A DNA stretch of 19,997 nt from CALNBC01 sp050945915 (GTDB taxonomy: Bacteria > Bacillota > Clostridia > Christensenellales > CALWSW01). The stretch covers positions 1 through 19,997 of the forward strand of contig JBMNTV010000036.1 in the NCBI GenBank assembly GCA_050945915.1. Direction: 5' to 3'. The translations under genes were made by a program, and so were the position numbers. Every line of letters starts with the position of its first letter. Positions within the stretch are counted from its first letter, which is position 1. This document shows positions 13,833 through 19,997 of the stretch, one piece after another. The notes under the pieces were generated by a model. That model saw nothing but the letters and a program-made list of their open reading frames with translations. It was not told where the DNA came from and did no database searches.

Positions 13833-14399
13833 ATGACCAGGAATGAAGCGTTGGATCTTCTTCATCAATACAACAAGGAACCCTTCCACATTCGCCACGC
13901 GTTAACGGTGGAGGCCGTGATGCGCTGGTTCGCCCGGGAGATGGGGTATGGCGACGAGGAGGAGTTCTGGGGAAACGTCGGCCTGCTGCACGATCTGGAT
14001 TTCGAGCAGTACCCCGACCAGCACTGCATCAAGGGGCAGGAGCTGATGCGCCAGCACGGGGTGGACGAACGCACCATCCGGGCCTGCGCCAGCCACGGCT
14101 GGGGCATCGCCTGCGACATCGAGCCCATCCACCCGATGGAAAAGGTGCTTTACGCCGTGGACGAGCTCACCGGTCTGATCGGCGCGGTGGTGGTCATGCG
14201 GCCCTCCAAGAGCACCATGGATCTTGAGGTCAAGTCCGTCAAAAAGAAGTTCAAAACCCCGTCCTTTGCCGCGGGATGCTCCAGAGAAGTCATCCAAAAA
14301 GGAGCAGACCTTCTTGGCCTGTCTTTGGACGAGCTGATCCAAAAAACCATCCTCGCCATGCGGGAATTCGAAAGCCGCGAAAAGGCGGAACAGGGCTAA
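13833..14399 (+). CDS. HD-domain hydrolase
   Basis: 188 residues, HD/HDIG metal-dependent phosphohydrolase family. Metal-binding pattern: His22 (IRHALTVEAV), His53-Asp54 (GLLHDLDFE), His88 (ASHGWG) and Asp110 (YAVDELTGL). This completes the H-HD-H-D arrangement seen in small single-domain HD proteins of Firmicutes, which hydrolyse phosphate mono- or diesters of nucleotides. The actual substrate is not known. No membrane segment, so cytoplasmic. The ATG is preceded by GGGAGG 8 bases upstream. It lies after the ferritin-like/VIT1 gene on the same strand and ends at a terminator shared with the convergent AEC permease gene. A link to iron handling is possible but unsupported. Confidence 0.87.
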   Translation: MTRNEALDLLHQYNKEPFHIRHALTVEAVMRWFAREMGYGDEEEFWGNVGLLHDLDFEQYPDQHCIKGQELMRQHGVDERTIRACASHGWGIACDIEPIHPMEKVLYAVDELTGLIGAVVVMRPSKSTMDLEVKSVKKKFKTPSFAAGCSREVIQKGADLLGLSLDELIQKTILAMREFESREKAEQG

Positions 14400-14403
14400 A
14401 AAG

Positions 14404-14429
14404 CGAGGCCAAGCAATCGGCCCGTTTTT
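14404..14429. terminator. Bidirectional terminator (HD gene / AEC permease)
   Basis: Hairpin CGAGGCC / CGGCCCG (14404-14424, one mismatch, 7-base loop). It is flanked by TTTTT (14425-14429) for the plus strand and, read on the minus strand, by CTTTTTAG. It sits in the 59-base gap between the two convergent genes and can serve both. Confidence 0.7.
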
Positions 14430-14458
14430 CCGGTGGGGAAACTGCAAGCACAAGCCCC

Positions 14459-15400
14459 TCAAAAGGGCAGCAGCCCGAACACCCAGATCAACGCCGGCAG
14501 GGTGACCGCCGCGAAGATCGTGGTGACCAGGGTGACGGTGGAGGCGTAGGCGTCGTCCGACCCGCTGGCCTTTGCCACCACGGCCAGCGTGCCCATGGCG
14601 GGCAGCCCGGCGATGGCGGCGAGGGTGCAGGCGGTCACAGCGTCCACCCAACCCGCAAGCCGAAGGCCGAAGAAAACGGCGATGGGGCAGACCAACATTT
14701 TAAACAGCACGATGCCAAGGGGCCCCGGGGAGCGCACCCGCCTTTCCCGCGCGGAAAAGATCAGCGTACCGCCGACGAAGATCAGGGAAATGTACTTCGT
14801 GGTCGCGCCCAGCCCTTCGATGGTTTCGGCGACGGCGCCGGGCAACCGGATGCCTAAAAGGGCAAAGGAAATGCCCAAAACGGCGGAGAGCAGGATGGGA
14901 TTCAACAGCCGCTTCCATGCAAAACCCGCGGCGCTTTCTTTTGGGTAGCCCAGGCGGATGCCCACCGTCCAAAGCAGCGTCTGGTCGCATAATAGAAACG
15001 CAGTCAGGGGCAGCATGCCGCCTGCGCCAAACAAGGCGGTGATCAGCGGGATGCCGATCATGCCCAGATTGCCAAAGGTGCTTTGGCACAGGTGGATTCT
15101 TCTGCGGTTGCCGGAAAGTTTGCAAAGCCGGGCGGACAACAAGCCAAAACAAAACATCAGCCCGCTGATGCAAAGGGAAAGGGCGATCAGGGGCCAGGAA
15201 AGAAGAAGCTGTTCTTGGGTGATCGAGCCTGCCAGGGTGGAAAAGATCAGGCAGGGGATGGAGAAGTGCAGCGCGAAGGAGGAAAGGGCGTGCAGGGAAT
15301 CGGGGCTCAGGATTTTCAGCAATGCCCCGATGGCGCCCACGCCGATGAGCAGCAGGAAAACGCCCATCTGCTCCAAAACCACAGCGAACGCAGCGCCCAT
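14459..15400 (-). CDS. AEC-family permease (auxin efflux carrier-like)
   Basis: 313 residues, about ten hydrophobic segments in two sets of five, as in the AEC/bile-acid-sodium-symporter-like fold. Recognisable features are the opening VFLLLIGVGAIGALL, the LHFSIPCLIF segment with its helix-breaking proline, the central FGNLGMIGIPLITALFG, and the C-terminal AGLPAMGTLAVVA. AEC carriers move organic acids such as malate or other small anions across the cytoplasmic membrane; the substrate here cannot be read. ATG 15398-15400 follows GGGGAGG (9-base spacing). It is divergent from the cyclase/formamidase-like gene, with a shared 123-base intergenic region, which hints at a carboxylate substrate related to that enzyme; this is inference only. 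Confidence 0.9.
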   Translation of the reverse strand: MGAAFAVVLEQMGVFLLLIGVGAIGALLKILSPDSLHALSSFALHFSIPCLIFSTLAGSITQEQLLLSWPLIALSLCISGLMFCFGLLSARLCKLSGNRRRIHLCQSTFGNLGMIGIPLITALFGAGGMLPLTAFLLCDQTLLWTVGIRLGYPKESAAGFAWKRLLNPILLSAVLGISFALLGIRLPGAVAETIEGLGATTKYISLIFVGGTLIFSARERRVRSPGPLGIVLFKMLVCPIAVFFGLRLAGWVDAVTACTLAAIAGLPAMGTLAVVAKASGSDDAYASTVTLVTTIFAAVTLPALIWVFGLLPF

Positions 15401-15436
15401 ATCCCGTCACCTCCCCCGCATTTTTCATTCATCCTT

Positions 15437-15465
15437 ATCATACACGACTTTGCCGCGCGTTTCAC
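15437..15465 (-). promoter_or_regulatory. AEC permease promoter
   Basis: Minus strand: -35 GTGAAA (15460-15465), 17-bp spacer, -10 TATGAT (15437-15442; 5 of 6 to consensus). It lies 37 bases before the start codon. Confidence 0.55.
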
Positions 15466-15523
15466 CAAAAAAGAATGTGTTTGGAGCAAAGGCAGAGCAA
15501 AAGCGCAAAAAAGGAGGGGCTAC

Positions 15524-16171
15524 ATGAAAATCGTCGACCTGTCCCACCCGTTGGAAAACGGCATGCCGGTTTTCCCCGGGGACCCGCCCCCGGCGTTCGC
15601 CGTGCAGGGCGACCTTGCCGCGGGGGATGCTGCTTCCCTCACCCATGTTACCATGACCACCCACACCGGCACCCATATCGACGGCCCCGCCCACGTGTTT
15701 TCTGAAGGGTGGAGGACGGATGGAGGAGACTTGTCCCCCTTTATCGGCCGTGGCGCGGTCGTGGACTGCCGGATGTTCCAGGAAGGGGAGCGGATTCCCG
15801 TCGGCATATTTCAGCAGCAGGACCTTTCCAAAGCGGAGTTCATCCTCCTTTACTGCGGGTGGGACAAACACTGGGGAACGGAACAGTTCTTCGGAAACTA
15901 CCCGGTGTTGAGCGCGCAAGCCGCCAAATACCTTGCAAGGATGGAGCATCTGAAGGGAGTCGGGGTGGAATACGGCTCCATCGACCCGCTGGACGACCAC
16001 AGCCTGACTTTACACCGCATCCTTCTGGGAAAGGGCAAGGGCGTGGTGGAAAACCTATGCAATCTGGATGCGCTTCTTGGAAGGGAGTTCCTGTTTTGCG
16101 CCCTGCCCTTGAAGTTCAAAACCGGCGAAGCCTCGCCGGTGCGGGCAGTGGCGATGCTCGATTGGGATTAA
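15524..16171 (+). CDS. Cyclase family protein (kynurenine formamidase-like metal hydrolase)
   Basis: 215 residues, the standard length for the cyclase/KynB family. The signature HTGTHIDGPAH at 47-57 supplies metal ligands His47, His51 and Asp53 and the catalytic His57. The N-terminal DLSHPLENGMPVFPGD and the later DPLDDHSLTLHRILL and VVENLCNLD also match the family. Known members hydrolyse N-formylkynurenine or other amides, or dehydrate polyketide or isatin-type substrates. No kynurenine pathway neighbour is visible, so the substrate stays open. Cytoplasmic. ATG 15524-15526 has AAGGAGG about 6 bases upstream; the much longer in-frame reading before it overlaps the AEC gene and is not real. 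No clear promoter seen. Divergent from the AEC permease, with a bidirectional terminator behind it. Confidence 0.92.
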   Translation: MKIVDLSHPLENGMPVFPGDPPPAFAVQGDLAAGDAASLTHVTMTTHTGTHIDGPAHVFSEGWRTDGGDLSPFIGRGAVVDCRMFQEGERIPVGIFQQQDLSKAEFILLYCGWDKHWGTEQFFGNYPVLSAQAAKYLARMEHLKGVGVEYGSIDPLDDHSLTLHRILLGKGKGVVENLCNLDALLGREFLFCALPLKFKTGEASPVRAVAMLDWD

Positions 16172-16175
16172 CACG

Positions 16176-16206
16176 AAAAAGACCGGAATGGACCGGTCTT
16201 TTCTTA
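16176..16206. terminator. Bidirectional terminator (cyclase gene / uvrC)
   Basis: Perfect 8-bp stem AAGACCGG/CCGGTCTT (16179-16200) with a 6-base loop. On the plus strand TTTTCTTATT follows; on the minus strand the arm runs into CTTTTTCG. It fills the 32-base gap between the convergent cyclase and uvrC genes, and its plus-strand T-run overlaps the uvrC stop codon. Confidence 0.85.
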
Positions 16207-18129
16207 TTCGTTCTGCTCCTGTTCTTCTGTGGAACCGCTCTCGCTCTGCTTTTGATTTTCGGCGGTATCGCCCTGTTGACCGTGAAAGCTCTCATAAACC
16301 AGCCGGGCGGTTCGCTTGTCCACCCCCGGCGCTGCGGCGAGCTCCTCGAGGGTGGCGTTTTTGATGCTCTCCGGCGAGGGGAAGGCGGAAAGCAGCGCCC
16401 TGCGCCGGACGGGGCCCACGCCCTTGATCTCCTCCAAAGCGGAGGCGAGGGAGGCCTTGTTCCGCAGGCTCCTGTGATAGGTAATCGCAAAGCGGTGCGC
16501 CTCGTCCCGCACCCGCTGGAGCATGTGCAGTTCCGGCGAACCGGTTTTCAGAACCACCGGATCGCTCCTTCCCGGCAGCCAGAGTTCCTCCAGCCGTTCC
16601 GAAAGGCCGGCAACGGGAAAGGCGAGCCCGGCTTTTTGCAGTTCGTCCATCGCGACGCGAAGCTGCCCCTTGCCGCCGTCGATCAAAAGCAGGCCGGGTT
16701 CGGCGGCAAAGCCGGTGGACTCCCCTTTTTCTCGATCCGCCTTGAACCGCGCGAACCGGCGGGAAAGTACTTCGCCCATGGCGGCGTAATCGTCGTTGCC
16801 GGAATGTTTGATCTTGAAGCGGCGGTACTGGGAAGGATCGGGTTTTCCGCCGGCGAACACCACCATGGACGCGACGGGCTCCACCCCCATGGTGTGGGAA
16901 ATGTCAAAGCACTCGATGCGCTCCGGAACGTCAATGCCGATAACGGAGGCCAGGGAGATCAGCGCCCCCCTGGTGCGCTCCCAGAGGCGGCGGCGCTTCC
17001 GCTCGTCCTTTTGAAGTTCTGCCATGCCGTTTCGCTCCGCCATTTCGCAGAGCTTTTTTTTGTTTCCCCTCTTGGGGAAGGTCAGCACCGCCTTTTTCCC
17101 CCGCTGCTCGGACAGCCAGCGGGCCATCGCTTCGCTGTTTTCGATGGTTCTGTTCAGCACGATCTCCGGCGGGACGGGAGCTGTGGAATAAAACTGGGTC
17201 AAAAAGGCGGACAGCGCCTCGCCGTCGTCCTCATCCTCGCACAGAAGGTCGTACCGTTCCGCGCCGATCACCTTTCCGCCCCGGACGAACAGGGCATAGA
17301 CCAACGCCGCGTCCTTGGATCTGCAAAGGGCGAGGATGTCCCGCTCGTCCACATTGGCCATGGCGGCCTTTTGCTTTTCGCTGATGATCCGCACCGATTC
17401 GATCCGGTCCCGGATGGCCGCCGCCCGCTCAAAGGCGAGATCCGCCGCGGCCTCGTTCATCTGGGCGGTGAGAGAGGCGATGACCTCCTCGGTCTGGCCG
17501 GAAAGGAAGCATGCCACCTGATCGACGATTTTTCGGTACTCCTCTTTGGAGATATGGTTCGCGCAGGGCGCCGAGCACTTGCCCAAATGATAGTACAGGC
17601 AGGGCCGTTCGCCCCGGGCGATAGATCTTTCGATGTCCTTCTTGCAGGTGCGCAGGGCAAAATTGTCCGAAACGGCGGCCAGGGCCTCCCGCACCGCGCT
17701 TCGGGAAAGGTACGGCCCGAAGTACCGCGCGCCGTCGTTTTTGACGTTGTTGACGATCTCCACCCGCGGATAGGGGGCGTTCATGTCGATCCGGACATAG
17801 GGAAAGGATTTGTCATCCTTTAAAAGCACGTTGTAAAAGGGGCGGTAACGCTTGATGAAATTGCACTCCAGCGTCAGCGCTTCGGTTTCGCTGTCCACCA
17901 TCACATAGGAAAAATCCGCGATGCGGGAAACCAGCGCCCGCACCTTGGGGGAATGGTTCTTGGGGGATTGGAAATACTGCCGCCCCCGGTTTTTCAAAGA
18001 AACGGCCTTGCCGACATAGATGATGTTACCCGATTCATCCTTGTGGAGATAGACCCCCGGCGAATCGGGCAACTCCTTGAGTTTTTGGGAAAGGGATTCC
18101 CTGTATTTTTCGGGCGTAAGCTCGAACAT
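16204..18129 (-). CDS. uvrC: Excinuclease ABC subunit C
   Basis: UvrC makes both incisions around bulky DNA lesions with UvrA/UvrB in nucleotide excision repair. 641 residues, full length. In order: GIY-YIG nuclease at about 22-100 (GVY 25-27, YVG 38-40, Glu81 region), four cysteines C162, C177, C185 and C189 matching the Fe-S ligand pattern reported in E. coli UvrC, a UVR domain at about 213-248, the RNase H-like second nuclease with Asp409 (FDISHTMG), Asp484 (LLIDGGKGQ) and His545 (EAHRFAITYHR), and a helix-hairpin-helix tail at about 562-612. It ends with an unusual Glu/Gln/Ser-rich tail of about 22 residues. ATG 18127-18129 has AAGGAGG 4 bases upstream. Single gene, with its own promoter and a terminator. 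Confidence 0.97.
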   Translation of the reverse strand: MFELTPEKYRESLSQKLKELPDSPGVYLHKDESGNIIYVGKAVSLKNRGRQYFQSPKNHSPKVRALVSRIADFSYVMVDSETEALTLECNFIKRYRPFYNVLLKDDKSFPYVRIDMNAPYPRVEIVNNVKNDGARYFGPYLSRSAVREALAAVSDNFALRTCKKDIERSIARGERPCLYYHLGKCSAPCANHISKEEYRKIVDQVACFLSGQTEEVIASLTAQMNEAAADLAFERAAAIRDRIESVRIISEKQKAAMANVDERDILALCRSKDAALVYALFVRGGKVIGAERYDLLCEDEDDGEALSAFLTQFYSTAPVPPEIVLNRTIENSEAMARWLSEQRGKKAVLTFPKRGNKKKLCEMAERNGMAELQKDERKRRRLWERTRGALISLASVIGIDVPERIECFDISHTMGVEPVASMVVFAGGKPDPSQYRRFKIKHSGNDDYAAMGEVLSRRFARFKADREKGESTGFAAEPGLLLIDGGKGQLRVAMDELQKAGLAFPVAGLSERLEELWLPGRSDPVVLKTGSPELHMLQRVRDEAHRFAITYHRSLRNKASLASALEEIKGVGPVRRRALLSAFPSPESIKNATLEELAAAPGVDKRTARLVYESFHGQQGDTAENQKQSESGSTEEQEQNE

Positions 18130-18179
18130 TCTTCCTCCTTGCGGGGTTTCTGCGCCTTGGCTGGCGCCTTTTCACAGTT

Positions 18180-18208
18180 ATTATACCATCCAAAATCATA
18201 AAAGAAAA
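18180..18208 (-). promoter_or_regulatory. uvrC promoter, extended -10
   Basis: Minus strand: TGG-TATAAT (TATAAT at 18180-18185) with a weak -35 TTTTCT (18203-18208) 17 bp upstream. It lies about 50 bases before the start. The leader contains a small GGCGC-type stem (18152-18167). Confidence 0.65.
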
Positions 18209-18329
18209 CGCAGTGGCCCCGCCGACGTTCCGCGTGCATCCAGATATTACCAGCAACGGAACAAGTTTCTTCTTCGTGTTGACCATAGGATGAATACCAT
18301 CCATATCACGAGGAAAGAGGGAATGAACA

Positions 18330-19154
18330 ATGATCCAAAGCAAGCCGCTAAGGCGCGTGGTGACCGCTGCCCTGACGGCGCTGACGCTGGCTGCCTCCGT
18401 GTTGACAGCGATGCCCGTTGGCGCCCAGACCACCGAGGTCACGGTGACCAACCCCGCCAAGACCTCCGCCTGCACGCTGTATGTCAACGGTAAAAAGAGG
18501 ACCTCCAAGCCCTATTACCAGGGCCGGACGCTCATGCTCCCGGTGCGCGCCATCGTCGAGCTGTCCGCCAACTGGAAGTACGCCTACGGCAGCAAAACCA
18601 GCGTCTTCGGCCCCTTCCAGGGCACGGAATTTTCCGTAACCGTGGGCAAAAACGCCTACAAATACGGCGGCAAGACCCACACCCTCGATTACGCCCCCGC
18701 CTATGTGGACAACCGCGTCTATGTGCCGTGGCAGTACTTCGAGTTCGCCCTGGGGTTTAAGGTTACGATCTCCGACGACGGCAGGATCGACGTCAACACC
18801 AATACCCCGAACAACGCCGGCGTCCTCAGGCTGATGGTGAACGGAAAGTCCGTCAAGGGCACGCCCTATGTGGACGGATCGATCTACATGATGCCGTTGC
18901 GCCCCATCGTCACCGCCCTGGGCTACAGCTATGATTACAGCAACGAGCAAAAGTTCTCCGTGTTCTCCGCCAAGGGGATCAACACCCACATCTTCTGGGG
19001 GGTCAACTCCTATCCGGTGGACAACAAGTACGTCAAGCTCTCCGTTGCGCCCGTTTTGAAAAACGGCAGCCTCTACGTTCCCCTCAGCTACATCACCAAT
19101 GCGCTCAAGTGCAGGGTGACCCAGTCGGGCAACATCATCAAGGTGTCCCGCTAG
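18330..19154 (+). CDS. Secreted stalk-domain protein (two Cu-amine-oxidase-N1-like domains)
   Basis: 274 residues. Signal peptide: basic MIQSKPLRR, hydrophobic core to about residue 27, likely cleavage after VGA near residue 32. Two repeats of a stalk / copper amine oxidase N-terminal-like domain follow. Repeat one (about 45-155) contains LYVNGKKRTSKPYYQGRTLM, LPVRAIVELSANW and YVPWQYFEFALG. Repeat two (about 165-273) contains LMVNGKSVKGTPYVDGSIYM, LPLRPIVTALGY-like spacing and YVPLSYITNALKC. Such domains occur on cell-surface proteins of clostridia and bacilli, often beside enzymatic or wall-binding modules; here no other module is present and there is no LPXTG or SLH anchor. The ATG follows GAGGG. 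A TTGACC -35-like box at 18279-18284 lacks a convincing -10 partner. Confidence 0.88.
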   Translation: MIQSKPLRRVVTAALTALTLAASVLTAMPVGAQTTEVTVTNPAKTSACTLYVNGKKRTSKPYYQGRTLMLPVRAIVELSANWKYAYGSKTSVFGPFQGTEFSVTVGKNAYKYGGKTHTLDYAPAYVDNRVYVPWQYFEFALGFKVTISDDGRIDVNTNTPNNAGVLRLMVNGKSVKGTPYVDGSIYMMPLRPIVTALGYSYDYSNEQKFSVFSAKGINTHIFWGVNSYPVDNKYVKLSVAPVLKNGSLYVPLSYITNALKCRVTQSGNIIKVSR

Positions 19155-19169
19155 CCTTTGGAGGATGGC

Positions 19170-19210
19170 AGCAAAGCTCCGAAAACCCGCCGTTTTCGGA
19201 GCTTTGCTTT
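19170..19210 (+). terminator. Terminator after the stalk-domain gene
   Basis: Perfect 17-bp stem: AGCAAAGCTCCGAAAAC (19170-19186) pairs with 19192-19208, with a CCGCC loop. Only CTTT follows, so the T-run is short, but the stem is very stable. Confidence 0.8.
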
Positions 19211-19276
19211 AGCGGACCGGGCTTTGGCGCATCGCAGCCGCCGGTTGGAACCTTGATGCAGAAGCAAAGTCCCGTC

Positions 19277-19305
19277 TTGACTTTTCCGGCGCAGGGTGGT
19301 ATCAT
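19277..19305 (+). promoter_or_regulatory. tRNA-Val promoter
   Basis: -35 TTGACT (19277-19282; 5 of 6), 17-bp spacer, TGG-TATCAT (-10 at 19300-19305, extended). It lies 16 bases before the mature tRNA 5' end and is among the strongest promoters in the window. Confidence 0.85.
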
Positions 19306-19321
19306 GTTTTTCGTTCAGGAT

Positions 19322-19397
19322 GGTGCTTTGGCTCAGTTGGTAGAGCACATCGTTCACATCGATGGGGTCACTGGTTCGAGTCCAGTAAGCACCACCA
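19322..19397 (+). tRNA. tRNA-Val (anticodon CAC)
   Basis: 76 bases that fold as a full cloverleaf. Acceptor GGTGCTT/AAGCACC has 7 perfect pairs. D-arm GCTC/GAGC with loop AGTTGGTA. Anticodon stem CATCG/CGATG with loop TTCACAT, giving anticodon CAC that reads GTG valine codons. Variable loop GGGTC. T-arm ACTGG/CCAGT with loop TTCGAGT. Discriminator A73 and an encoded CCA at 19395-19397. It stands alone, between its own promoter and a terminator, not in a tRNA cluster. Confidence 0.95.
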
Positions 19398-19403
19398 CCC
19401 AAT

Positions 19404-19440
19404 AGCCCGAAAACTTTAGGTTTTCGGGCTTTCATTTTCT
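19404..19440 (+). terminator. tRNA-Val terminator
   Basis: Perfect 11-bp stem AGCCCGAAAAC/GTTTTCGGGCT (19404-19430) with a TTTAG loop, followed by TTCATTTTCT. It starts 7 bases after the tRNA CCA. Confidence 0.9.
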
Positions 19441-19483
19441 CATTTGCCTGCGTTTGCCTGCTTGCATTTTTTCATGTCCGTGG

Positions 19484-19520
19484 GGGCGGCATTGGTTATG
19501 CAAAGGTCGCCCGTTTTTTT
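19484..19520 (+). terminator. Second terminator-like structure before the lipoprotein gene
   Basis: Outer stem GGGCG (19484-19488) / CGCCC (19508-19512) encloses an inner stem GCAT/ATGC, with a bulge AAAGGT; T7 begins at 19514. It resembles an intrinsic terminator but no gene ends here. It could be a backup for the tRNA transcript, the end of a small RNA, or an attenuator if transcription enters from upstream. Confidence 0.45.
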
Positions 19521-19554
19521 CTGCTTTTCCGCAACGAATCCGCAAAAATGTTTG

Positions 19555-19584
19555 TTGTTAATATGACAATCCATATGGTAAAGT
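19555..19584 (+). promoter_or_regulatory. Possible promoter of the FMN-binding lipoprotein gene
   Basis: TTGTTA (19555-19560), 18-bp spacer ending TGG, then TAAAGT (19579-19584). Each box has 4 of 6 consensus bases, so this is a weak call. Confidence 0.35.
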
Positions 19585-19627
19585 AATAGATGGTTGTCCC
19601 CAAATCCAAAAAATGGAGGAGACATCG

Positions 19628-19997
19628 ATGAAAAGGTTTGCCAGTATTCTTTTGTGTGCAGTATTGATCGCATCAGTTATGGCAGGTTGTTCCCCAGCGG
19701 TCTCCGGGCCGGAAGGCAAGGCGCTCCAATTCACGGCGGGCACCTATGAAGCATCCTCTCAAGGCATGAATGGCCCCGTTCCTGTAACCGTAACCGTATC
19801 TGACGAAAGGATTGAGTCCGTTACAGTTGGCGCAAACGCGGAAACCCTCGGTTTGGGGGATATCGCAGCAAAGATCATGCCCGAACGCATTGTCGAGCAG
19901 CAGTCTTTGGCTGTGGATGTAACCTCCGGCGCCACCATCACCAGCTACGCCATCTTGCGCGCTGCGGAAGAAGCCCTCAAGCAGGCAGGGGCAGACA
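19628..19997 (+). CDS. FMN-binding domain lipoprotein, N-terminal part of a probable extracytosolic flavin reductase (partial)
   Basis: 123 residues are visible; the gene continues beyond the window. The signal MKRFASILLCAVLIASVMAGC ends in a lipobox-like VMAGC, so the mature protein should be lipid-anchored at the outer membrane face. It continues FTAGTYEASSQGMNGPVPV into a small FMN-binding domain with the flavinylation motif SGATITS at about 100-106, whose second Thr is normally joined to FMN by ApbE. A helix AILRAAEEALKQAGAD follows. In anaerobes this N-terminus usually precedes an FAD-binding fumarate/urocanate-reductase-like domain that uses external electron acceptors; that domain is not visible and is inferred. 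ATG 19628 has GGAGGA upstream at about 7 bases. Confidence 0.85.
   Translation, partial: MKRFASILLCAVLIASVMAGCSPAVSGPEGKALQFTAGTYEASSQGMNGPVPVTVTVSDERIESVTVGANAETLGLGDIAAKIMPERIVEQQSLAVDVTSGATITSYAILRAAEEALKQAGAD

Noticed and set aside
1..19997. Mobile elements, prophage, CRISPR arrays or a defence island
   Set aside because: I found no transposase, integrase, phage structural gene, regular repeat-spacer pattern, or attachment-like direct repeats flanking the tRNA-Val gene within the window.

Overview
The window looks like chromosomal DNA of a moderately GC-rich low-GC-phylum Gram-positive bacterium, most likely a Clostridia-class anaerobe. The inference rests on strong AGGAGG-type ribosome binding sites on nearly every gene, a SARP regulator of the clostridial type, a BmrC/BmrD-like heterodimeric ABC exporter pair, a stalk-domain secreted protein, an FMN-binding lipoprotein of the anaerobic fumarate-reductase-like kind, and a type IV pilus cluster with small accessory proteins. 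The species cannot be named from the sequence. Gene density is high, and there is no sign of a prophage, IS element, transposase or CRISPR array.

Layout. 1-580 (-) is the N-terminal third of argS. 752-5578 (-) is a pilus-related operon, transcribed from pilC through four small membrane-anchored proteins to a PilT-type ATPase, with a lipid kinase gene behind it. 5682-6554 (-) is a secreted transglutaminase-like protein with its own promoter and terminator. 6784-8688 (-) holds an uncharacterised two-part protein and a SARP-type regulator whose C-terminus resembles a degenerate GGDEF fold. 9000-12683 (-) is a two-gene heterodimeric ABC exporter. Divergent from it, 12890-14399 (+) encodes a ferritin-like/VIT1 iron transporter and an HD-domain hydrolase. 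14459-15400 (-) is an AEC-family permease, divergent from a cyclase/formamidase-like gene at 15524-16171 (+). 16204-18129 (-) is uvrC, divergent from a stalk-domain secreted protein at 18330-19154 (+). A tRNA-Val(CAC) with its own promoter and terminator sits at 19322-19397 (+). The window ends inside an FMN-binding lipoprotein/reductase gene (19628 onward, +).

How things work together. The pilus genes are tightly coupled, with several ATGA stop/start overlaps. No extension ATPase (PilB), prepilin peptidase or obvious major pilin is present, so this is either a partial cluster or a reduced machine. Convergent gene pairs share bidirectional terminators (14404-14429 and 16176-16206). Many of the promoters that can be read carry an extended -10 (TGn) element. 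The least described parts are the two-part protein at 6784-7272 next to the SARP-like regulator, and the accessory pilus proteins, most of which lack the glutamate expected at prepilin position +5.
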